From assembly GCA_949128115.1 (NCBI GenBank), contig OX421967.1:10158070-10222069 (forward strand): 64,000 nt of DNA, written 5' to 3'. Of the stretch, positions 21,146-32,100 are shown piece by piece. The position numbers and the translations under genes were made by a program. Numbering within the stretch: position 1 is the first letter of the stretch; each line of letters begins with the position of its first letter. The notes under the pieces were generated by a model. That model was not told the origin of the DNA and ran no database searches. It worked only from the letters and a program-made list of their open reading frames with translations. The DNA is from Anaspis maculata (lineage: Eukaryota; Arthropoda; Insecta; Coleoptera; Scraptiidae).

Positions 21146-23229
21146 AGTTTTCGTATTATTTCGATTTCTTGTTCAATTAAAAAATGTTCTGTTACGATTG
21201 TATTAAGATGATGCTAGAGTCAACGATGCTAGCAAAGGAGATGCCAGGTAGCATCCGATTGTGATGAGGTACCTACCTTACTGTGACAGCTGACAAAAAT
21301 ATAACCGTCTTTTTTTTTAAGTCAGGTCTTTTTTGTGTAATCAAACTACGGAAATCGGAATTTGGGCTGTAAATAATGTTCTTGGCGAGTCAGATCAAGT
21401 TAACATCTCAGATCAGTCCCAAACTTTCACAAGATGACGATCACCTGTGACGTTGAACTTGATTTGACTTACAAAACGTATTATTTTCAACACGAATGCC
21501 GATTCCCGTAGCTTAGGTATACGTTGTTTCAGAAATATTGCTATCCCAGTAGGTCATGAAAATCTAAATGCAGCTTTAGATTTAGTTACAAAAAACGTCA
21601 AATCAAAAGTGTAAATATCATAGAAACTTCATTATTTATTTTCAGGTTATAAGTCAGATCTTTCACTCCTTCCAGTCAGAAAGTATTTCTTCAGTTTTTT
21701 ATCGAGTATCACGTGCGGCACCCCATTCAAGGTGCACTTGAAGAAAGATACATGCAGTTTTGATGTCGAACCGTCTCTGTTTCCAGTCTCAGGACTAAAA
21801 AAAATAGGCACCTGGGGAGTCAGCAGATTTCGTTCTTGCCACAGTCTCAATCAACATTGTGCACATCTCACACAAGTAGATAGTAAAGCAGTAAAGCAAA
21901 CTCCATGGCCTTGAGAGGGATCAGATATCAAGGAAGATCTGCTTCTAAAGCCGAGTTACGCTGTTCTACTTCAACTGAGCCCTTTAGTGAAAACAGAAGC
22001 ACGAAATCTGGTAGGATATGGCATAACAGACTGTACTGTACCTACTCTTTTGATTGAGAACGGGCGCCTGGCTGATTTTTTTCTTGACTGGGCTCAGGGA
22101 TCCACGGCCACTTTTTGGTTGTAAGTAGTGACAAACCTGCCTTCTTTTTGCCAGTTTGCGTTTGACCGTGCAGTACGTTACTAAAGATCAAAGCAACGCG
22201 CTGAATGCTGGCAGCTGCATTGTTGGAATCTCTGAAGAATTCTTCGTAACAGCGTCAAAGTGTTTCACGTTCTCTCGCAGATAAACGAACTGGATCCCCA
22301 CACATGGCGTGAAAATTATCAGGTAATCAAAACCAATGAAGGAACAACACAACAGTAACAGTGGGTATAACGTAACAGGAACAACAGTAACTGTATAAGT
22401 AACACGTACAGATTCTTAAAACTTGCGTCGATAGGTGCTTATTACGATTTTCTTTCCAAAAGCTATCTAGGTGGACAAAAACATGACAGTTTGGACGACA
22501 GTAAAAAACTTCGCGGTTGATTTTGATTGACATGTCACACTGACTTGGGACTAAAACCATAAACGTTTTAGAACTGGACAAAGCTAAAGCGACTTTTACC
22601 ATATACTTCCAATGCCTACTGAGATAGCAATCAATCTGAAACAACGTATAGGTAGTCTTGTGGAAGAAGTCGTGAAATTGATTATTTTTATGTTGTGGAG
22701 TCGATCTGATAAGCCACGTATGAACACAAATGAAAGATTCACTTGAATTTTTCAATATATTTTTTGCGTAGGCAAGGTCGTATGTAGGTGAATCCTAATT
22801 TATTCAGGACTTATTACAAGACTTATATGCTTTGACATCATCAAAATTGTGTTTTCTTTATCCTGCCAATTTTTGTTTCCGATAGACTTCAAAAATTCAT
22901 GTATCAAAAGCAAGCTATAAACCACAAACATCAAAATGAAATTTGGTACGCAGCGCAAGTCGTACATCCATGTCATAGGTACTTATGTACCTACATGTAC
23001 TATCGTCCCCATAAAGCGGAACTTCAATTTTCCCTTTGTAGCTATGGTTCTACTCAACTCACACATGAAATTTCAATTTGTCATCGCTGCCATAAGTAGG
23101 TATCAGAGTTGCTAAAACTTGAAATGCCTACACAGGCTCAAAGAGGATTTGTCATTGGAATCTTGAGAGAACCGGACAGTCGGTCACGCCTAAGAGCATC
23201 ACCGACTTGGAAAAACCAAAAGCCCTACG
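21146..23229. other. Intergenic, nothing recognised
   Basis: No gene, LTR or TIR pair was identified. Open frames here are short and low in complexity. Confidence 0.4.
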
Positions 23230-23580
23230 ATGATTGGATGACATTCAGCGAACCGCTTTACAAACCATCACGAATGCACTATTGTCGATAATTCTTGGCG
23301 GAAAGCCTTCCCTTTCACCTCGTTGGGGTGGTCTTGGCCTTAGACGTGCGGAACTGTTGCCACTTCCAGCCAATTTGGCTTCTATCAGCGCCGTTCTTCC
23401 TCTAATTTTCGAGATCCTCCAAGGGGTAATGATTAATGGTAGGTTACAGAAACGCGACGTATGTGGAGTCCGAAAAAAAAAGTACGTATATCTCGTAGGA
23501 AAGCCGAAACCTCGAGTGAGTGAGGAGATGTATACTCTATACACTGATAGAAAGGACCACCAGATTCCTCCGCTTGAAAA
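23230..23580 (+). pseudogene. Non-LTR reverse transcriptase thumb remnant
   Basis: The frame contains DDIQRTALQTITNALL, then SPRWGGLGLRRAELLPLPAN and LASI. GGLGLRRA followed by LPAxLAS is a typical C-terminal (thumb) segment of LINE reverse transcriptases. Sequence before 23230 continues the homology in another frame, so it is a truncated, frameshifted relic. Confidence 0.55.
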
Positions 23581-24629
23581 GTAGTCCCCGAGTGTTACCC
23601 TCGAAATTTAAAATTCCAGTTAGAAAGAGGTGCTTATTTCCGCTAATCACAGCTAAGTGCTATGGTAATTTTAAATGACACCAGTTTAATACCAATTTTA
23701 ATGGATGAGAAATTTTTTTTTGAATGAAGCTGATTTTATTACACAACACTCACAACAGCCGAGCCGACGAAAAATAACAAACATCATAGAGAAATGGAGG
23801 TTAGAAATCGTACGTAAGTGTCAAACTCGCTGAATGTAATGCCATTGGCTTGGCGTAGGAATAATTTGCCCGGGTAAGACTACCAACCGAACAAAACTAA
23901 TATTAGTTCCAAACGCGCCTATGTTGTTACAGTCTTTGGTGCTTTTATTTGCTATAGGTTACATCACTGAAATTCAAAAAAGTCCGTTCTATCGGTGTAC
24001 AGACTATACCCGAAGTATGAAAGTGAGTAGAACGGTGCAATCAAAAATAAAGAGTACATCTGCAAGTTAATTCCCGGAAGTGAGTTCAAACCTAGACATA
24101 GCAGCACGCAGGAGTATGTATTTTGATCAAGGAAGTCACTACCACCCCCATTCTCGAAGCCACAAGAGAAACATTGAGACAACGACTAGAAGAGTGAATT
24201 AGCGGCATACCAGGACCCGCTGTGGCTCGTCACTCGAGATCAAAACACTAGCAAAGAAGAAGAAAAAGGAGACACTTAACGCCCACCACACGGAGCAATC
24301 AGGAAACGGATAAGTCGAAGAGAGATTAGAAGAAAAGCAACCCAGACAGACCCCGTCGCACAAAACTTAACCAACGACGGCGTCGATGGTAAACTAAAGA
24401 AACAATCAAGGAACACCTGCACCACCGCTCCGTTTGTAGTGGGCTCAGATTACGGCAGTGGATGTAGGTAATAAATAGAGCGACAATGCAGTTCGACTTT
24501 AGTATATTGAATTAATTGAAATAATATTGCGCTATAATACGTAAACTATTCTACTCCTTCTCTGAGCTAAGCCTGAACCCTACATCATCCCCCTTACAGA
24601 ACCATCAGCACCATCAAACACCAAAAATC
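23581..24629. other. Unassigned, probably LTR-retroelement debris
   Basis: No clear domain was seen. Because the stretch 24640-24955 is an integrase relic in the same orientation, part of this segment may be older pol sequence. Confidence 0.3.
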
Positions 24630-24955
24630 ATTAACAACAATACAACGCTAGAGATGCGATAACAAGCGAATAGACCGCAGTTCGATAAGAAATTCCAGAA
24701 GATGGTGAATGAATACGGAATCCAAAAGATCAACATAGCCCCATGTACGCCCTAAGCGAATCTGATTGAAAGAGTGAATAAAGTATTGAAAACAGTCATC
24801 GCCCAGTTCTGTGGAGCGGACCAAAAACAGTAGGATACATTTCTTCCTGAAGTACTTTTTGCAATAAATACGTCAACGCATGAGTCAACCCAACTCTCAC
24901 CAGCATTTCCAAATTTTGAATAAGAATGGAACAGGCCTGGCTGAGTCATGAAAGA
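24630..24955 (+). pseudogene. Ty3/gypsy integrase C-terminal remnant
   Basis: Reading through stops gives an EYGIQKINIAPCTP segment, then ANLIERVNKVLKTVIAQFCG, TFLPEVLFAINTSTHEST and SPAFPNF. This is the order of the integrase end of gypsy-like pol (YG...PYTPQANxVERxNR...LPEFxFAxNTxxHxSTGxSPxxLxxG). Several in-frame stops make it non-functional. Confidence 0.65.
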
Positions 24956-26040
24956 ACCGCATCAGCACCGCACATCCGACGGACGAAGGTGTCGACTCCG
25001 AAGCAGGAATTCGCTGAGTCGACGGTCCAACGACCCATGACGCAGAGAGAAGCGGATGTATGACGTGCGGGTCCGAAGTTATAAGAGAAGAAGAGGGAAC
25101 ACGGCAAAGGGGGCTTTATGAGTTAGCATTACAACGAACAAGATGTATTACTTGACGAGATAATGATCAACTAATTAAGACATTGTATTGATATTGCAAG
25201 GTCAATACATTGGGAACCCAATAGGTGTGAGTTCCCATATGATCCTTTCGGTACCGTTACATACTGGGCAATGGGCGTAGTATGATCCCCCAAGGATTCT
25301 ATGATGGGAAACATACCTCAATATAGCCTCCAATGATTCTATGAATCTGTGAATCTTTGAGTATGCTCCAGATATTTAGGACATCATCAAGTATATTGAT
25401 CGAGATATTCTAAGTAATATTATAACTTCTTCAATATTCAAATCAGTGTTGGCCGTAGATCAAGTGAACGGTTTTATCAAGAAATAATGAAGAATCATGA
25501 AATGGTAATGAAGAGTAAAACGGCTTGCCATAGATTTTGCCCGTTATCACGTGGCGCAGAAGAGGTCGCCCCTTTTCTTCCCTTTACTTTTCAAAATAAA
25601 GAATAAAACGGCTTGTCGTAAGTTTTGGGAGATGCAAAAATCAAAATCACTTCCCAATACACCCACTCACCCACCGATACTACTTTCCTGAGAACTGCGG
25701 CTTTGGCTTAAAGATTTTTTCGGAAATAAAGGGCAAACTGAGACCAGAAAAAAGTCCTTTCCGTACTTCACTATTTATTTAGAAAACAATTCACTCCAAA
25801 GCTGGTTTCAAGAGTTGCTTGTACCGTGACGTCATCTACCGGCCTATGACAAAAGGTTACCATGCATGGCGCCTCTTTGTATATTTTCACTCAATGCTTC
25901 AAGTCAGAAAAACGCACTTGAAATAAAGCGAACTTCAAAGTCGATTATGAAATCGGCTGTCAACAATACCCAAAGTAAAAGTGACTTTCAAATGGATCGT
26001 GGAATGAGCCGTACAGAAACCCGCATTAAAATTATGACAA
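24956..26040. other. Intergenic, nothing recognised
   Basis: No domain-bearing frame was seen. It ends with the presumed poly(A) region of the calcium-binding gene: an AATAAA on the minus strand (TTTATT near 26042), about 85 bp past its stop. Confidence 0.35.
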
Positions 26041-26127
26041 TTTATTTTTCAAATATTTCTCTTGCAATAAATCCTTATTGATAGTAGGTAAGAGAATAAA
26101 AAGAGAGCTTTCCACGCGCTAAAACCG

Positions 26128-29100
26128 TCAATGATCGCACAGCGGTCCGAAAAAGTACTTGCTGATGCATTCCTCGTCTTCCGTCAAGAAAAACGCCCTG
26201 CCGTGCATCACAAACTCTTTCCTCGTCAACTTGCCGTCGGCATTGGAATCTATGGTCCTGAATGCCAGGATGGCGTCCCTCTCGGCCAAGCCCAGACATT
26301 CGAAAAACAGCTTGAACTCCGCCTCGGTTATTTCCCCGGAACGGTCCTTGTTGACGGCCTGAAACAACGTTTCATTCAAATACATTAACTTATAACTTAA
26401 ACATCATCATCATCATCATTATAATACAACGTCATTATGAACCAAAATCAATCAATCAATTTGACAGCACAAATTTCAGTTTTGTTGAAGACAGTTTTGT
26501 CAAAACTCGAATGGCAGTTTAGACAGTAGCATTATTTATTACTTCTCAACAGTTTTTATTCTTTAAAGATTTTTGTTTCACCATCATCCAGGCTGTCTGA
26601 TTTCGACATGATTCGAGAGTGAGCTGTGTTTCTGGTCGTCATCGGCCGATCGCGGCCTGAATCGCAGCCCACTAGAATCATGTAGAAATCAGACAGCCTA
26701 TATCACAGTTATGGCGGCTTTACAGAACTTCGTTTGTCGCCGGCGACAGTCCCCCACTCCACTGTAGTTGAATAATTTGAACGACACGACGGCAGGAACT
26801 CGTGTCGCGGAGATTATGGAGGGAGGTAGGGGAGTACAGACAGATCGAATCCTATTGGCCAGCGACACTGTCGCCGGCGACATACGAAGTTCTGTGAAGC
26901 CGCCATTATGATCCGGGTTGACGGCTGAAATGGCAGTGTTGACAGTTGAAAACGACAGCTCTGCCAATTGAAAATAGCAGCCGTGACGACTTCAAAATGT
27001 CAGTTTTCAAAGCTCTTCATGGTTATGGCTTTTCATTCACATCCATCACTATCATCATGCTCACAAACCAAAACTCATGATCAGGATGACTCTTTAGATG
27101 TGCTTACTTGAGTGTTAACCGACACTTTCGACGTTTCGTCTTGCGTTAGCTCTGTGTTCGTGGTAAAGTGGATGGCTCACTGAATCAAGTATCAGCTAGA
27201 GATAGTAAATCAAACTAACCCTGAAGAGGTAGGGCAGGAACGAGTGGGCCCTTCGCACCAGTTTCTTGTCATTGAGGACGTGGTGCATGTCCTCCAGGAA
27301 CTGCTCTACTGTCACCAAATTGTAAGGATGTGGCTCTCCCCAGCGTACTTCCCACATATTCTGCAAAAAAAGTTCTTTAGAGTTAAGGCAGTACTATCAG
27401 TGCTATCTATGCGTTTCCAAGTTTTTAATTTGGGGCACGAATTTTGAATTTAGCGTACAAAAAGGGCGTTCTCATTAGTCCTGATTTGACAGGTGACAGA
27501 GTTACCGATGTCACTGAGGAGTGAGGGCCAATAAAATGCTCTACATAACGCGCTACATTTGAAATTTAGATCAGAAAGCGTGCCGCTTAAAGAGATTTGA
27601 TCAAAACGCAACCTTCTTAGCAAGTGTTATCGAAGACGGAGAGGTACCGTTACGGCCTTTTTAAAGTGGACGACAATTGACAGATTTTTTAAGATCCTGG
27701 CTTGAACGTCGCATGACAGCAAGCCAACTTGTTGTCATTGTCGTCCACTTTTTAATGGCCGCAACCGCAACAATAATTATTTGTGAACGAAAAATATTCT
27801 GTCACGTATCAACAGTGACCTGTGATTTTTCGAATTTCTTCTTTCTTAAAAACACTTCGTGCGAAGACACTCCCAGCCAACTCGATGCACGACATGAATA
27901 TTTTGCATTAAATAATGCAGTTGGTATTTTGAATTCAAGTAATGTATCAACAGACGAGAACAGAATTGACGCGAATTTCTATGTACATAGAAATGTAGAA
28001 GAGTTTCTATAGACCGAAGAAGTGTGACGTCACAACACGGCAACATGGCCGGCGGTTGACATTTTCTGGAGGCCAACGTCAAACGTGACATGACCGTGGG
28101 ATGCACGGCACGTGGCATGCACTTGACGTTTCTCTGTTTGTGTTTGTCATGTGTTTGTCAAATTTTTGCGAAGGTAAATAACGGAAATGGATATATACAA
28201 AAAAGATTCATATTTTGGGCTATATCAGGTGGATGAAATCAAACTATATTGCTATAAACTAAAAACTGCTAACTATAAACTGCACTGCGATCCATTGCTC
28301 TTTGCCTCTGAGCATCTCATGAACGAGATTGTCGACGGCGATTCTCCTGCTCAGTTTTTCTTCGAGGTCTTCTCGCTGCCTTGATGGACCGTTACAATGA
28401 AAACGAGCGTGTTCCACGTTGTCCTGGCGCTGAGGCTTTTGAGGTTCCCCAGTATTTCTTTCATCCAACTTTGAACCAAGGCGTTTCACTGCCGTTGCCA
28501 CTGCTCGACGAACTGCTCACTGGCCTTGTTTCTGCTTTCTGGTTTGCTGGTGGGCACTCCTAGGCTTGTTTCCTCTAATCGCAAGCATTGGGGCGAAGGG
28601 TGGGATACCCGAGAGCGCTCGGGCTGCATCATGCGGAACCGTTCTGTAGGCACTGGTGATTCTGAGTGCAGCTTTGCGCAGCTCTCTGTCAATGAGTTGG
28701 GCTATGTCTGGCCTTTTTGCAACCAAGTCCGCCTGTATGACGCTGGCTGTCTCTTAGGCTGGCAATTTCAGCAATGCCCACTGCTATTTTGCACTGACTT
28801 TTGTGACTTTTGTTGTGAACCTCCAGAAAATGTCATGCCAAACACAACCAAACATAGAAACGTCACGTTCATGCACGGCGTTCATGTGACGTTGGCCTCC
28901 AGAAAATGTCAACTGCCGGCCATGTTGCCATGTTGTGACGTCATCACTTCTCCGGTCTATAGAAGATATTAAAATGTGGATTCGGTTCAGAAGCACGACT
29001 TACTTTGAGTACGGCCCTGAACTCGTGCGTGTGCTTGTCGCTCAAGTGTCCCAAGTTGACGAACCTGTCCGCCAGGAGGCGAAAATCGTCGTAGGAAATG

Positions 29101-32100
29101 ACGCCGTCCTTGTTGACGTCCAAGATGGAATGGAAAGTGCGTATTTTCCGTCTCCAGAAGTGGGATTCACCCTGTAGGCAAGAGCAAAATTCAATGTCAA
29201 TTAGTGTCAAAGTGACAGAGGACAGCTGTCGGTGTCGTTTCTGGTAAGCCGATGTATCATAGCTTGCGACGGATTTCTCATATCATTTCAACAAGGAAAC
29301 AATGTGATTATGGAAGTCCCTTAGACCTGCTAATGACCAAAACAGGCCTTTCCCGGCTGATAGTTTGAAAAATCCTATGCGTCGTTTAGTAGTTTTGATA
29401 GTTTTGACCAGGTCTCAGGAATACCTTGGTGACTTGATGGAAAAAGGTGCGAGGCCCGATTGCATCCACTGCAACAGGCAACAATAAATGACACAAACAA
29501 TTTCTTTTCTTCTTTAAAGAGCTATAGCGGTCAAAGGCTTCGGCCACCAGCCGAAAAAGGTCCGTTTTAGTCATCAGCAGGTGTATAGGGTGCTTCCAAA
29601 AATCACATCCTTTCCTTGCTGAAATGATACGGGAAATCCGTGGCTAGCTCCCCGTCTACAGGTAGGTACAGGCTGTTCACACGAGATTCGACCACTCCAC
29701 CAAGGTGTTCCCTCTTTGAGGTCATTTGCTCACCTTCACATGCAAACTGGGTGCCGCATTTTTTTTAATAAATAGATTATGCAACATCCTGTGTTCAAAT
29801 ATCAGATCCAAACCGTATTCTGTTATACCGGGAGTCCCAGAAATAATCGAAAGAGAAAACTCAAGATACTTCATGCTCACATGTATGCGCACAAGTGATT
29901 TCTCTCATGGGAAAGGTGGATTATGCAGAGCAAATCTCCTACCAATTGAAGCCAAATATCTCGACCCGTTAATGAATAATAATTAATTATTCATGAAAAA
30001 AAACGACAAAAGCCAAATTTTGAAGAGCTGTAAGTATATCTCTTTTACGGAGCCGAATTTTTTTTTTAACAATCACTTATTTCTGGGACACCTGTATAGT
30101 GATAACTTGATAAAATACGTAAGATACAAAAATCATAACGGACAAAAACTACAGGTGAAACAAATTTTAAAGGTTGACGGATTTTAAAGCCCAAGTAGCG
30201 GTTGTTTCTCGAAATTGTAAATCGGAGTTAGCTATGAAAATGAAAATGGTCGGCTAGGCAACGCGGAAAGCTGAATCAAGTCGCGGGCATACGTTTCCAC
30301 TCCCATAGCTAACTCCAATTCACAATTTTAAAAAACACCCGGTATAAGCAATCTTAGAAGTGAGGTCTTGGAATGTTAAGTCTAGGTGAAAATCTTGCGT
30401 GTAAGTACCTACCTACCGGGTGGGGCATACAAAACCGTTCTCGGAATTTTTCCTTCTAAAATTTTTATTTTGCCACCGATTTTATCGAACTTTTCAGCAT
30501 TGGCTACCCAATTGAATAGGCTATCATTTCCGTATTTCAAAATGGCCGACATATCAAAATTCAAGATGGCACAAACAATTGAAAATAGGCCTTCATTTGT
30601 TCTCGTTGCTTTTTATTGAAAGTTACCAGAAAGTCAAAACCAATAATGTATTATGAAGGAATAGACATTTCTTGTCAATTCAAGACCACAACAAAAAAAA
30701 TCGAGTCATCGGCTGAGGAGCTATTGTGAGTTTAAGCGAAGCCTACTTTCCGGTTTTTTCATTTCCGCATAATTGATCCACATTTAGGTATCCTGTCCGC
30801 CAATCCGCCATTTGCTCATTTCTCAACCGATTTTCTCGAATTTGGTATCAATGGCTAGCCAATTGGACAGGCTCTCTTTTTCATATGAGAAAATGACGTA
30901 CATGTCAAAATCCAAGGTGGCGGAAGCAATTGAAAATAGAATTTCTTTTGTCCTTATTGCTTTTTAATAAAAATTAGCAGAAAGTCAAAACCAATAATTA
31001 TTATGGAGGAATAGACCTTCCTTGACAATCCAAGACCGCAACCAATCAAATCGGGTCATCTGCTGAGGAGCTGCGGTGAGTTGAAGCGAAGCCTACCTAC
31101 CGGTTCCTTCATTCCCGCATGAATGACCCAAATTTAGGAATCCTGTCCGCCATATCCTCATTTTCCAACCGATTTTTTCAAATTTGGTATCAATGGCTAG
31201 CCAATTGGACAGGTTGCCATTTTTCATAAAAGAAAATGGCCAACACGTAAAAATTCAAGATGGCGGAAACTATTGAAAATGGGCCTTATTCATCCTTGTT
31301 GGAATTGAAAAAAACGAAAAGTAGGCTTCGCTCCAACTGACCGTAGCTCCTCATCAGATCAACCGATTTGATTGATTGCTGTCTTGAACTGTCAAGGAAG
31401 GTCTATTCCTCCATAACAATTGTTGGTTTTGACTTTCCGCTCATTTTTATTAAAAAGCAATGAGGACAAAAGAAACTCTATTTTCAATTGCTTCCGCCAT
31501 CTTGGATTTTGACAGGTCTGTCATTTTGACAGGTCTGTTATTTTGACATATTTTTAAGGTAGCCTGTTAAGGTAGCGAGAACAATTGGCTAGCTATTAAT
31601 ACCAAATTTGAGAAAATCGGTTGAGAAATGAGCATATGGCGGATTGGTGGGCAGGATACTTAAATTTGGGTCAATTATGCGGAAATGAAAAAAACGGAAA
31701 GTAGGCCTCGCTTCAACTGGCCGTAGCTCCTCATCAGATCAACCGATTCTATTGGTTGTGGTCTTGAATTGACAAGGAAGGTCTAATCTTTCATAATACA
31801 TTATTGGTTTTGACTTTCTGGTAACTTTCAATAAAAAGCAACGAGAACAAAAGAAGGCCTATTTCCAATTGTTTCTGCTATCTTGAATTTTGGTATGTCG
31901 GCCATTTTGAAATACAGAAATGATAGCCTATTCAATTGGCTATCCACTACTGAAAAGTTCGATAAAACCGGCGAAAGAAAAAATTCAGAGCACGGTTTTT
32001 TATGGCCCACCCGGTATATCTTTTATATGAAGTTTGAGTTTTCAACGGTGAGTCTCCGGCTCGGTCTCCGGAGTCAGAATTTTGGGATAAAATTGAAACA

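Noticed and set aside
22327..22755. 142-codon minus-strand frame
   Set aside because: Ends in a GTTACTGTT-type low-complexity tract; no family resemblance.
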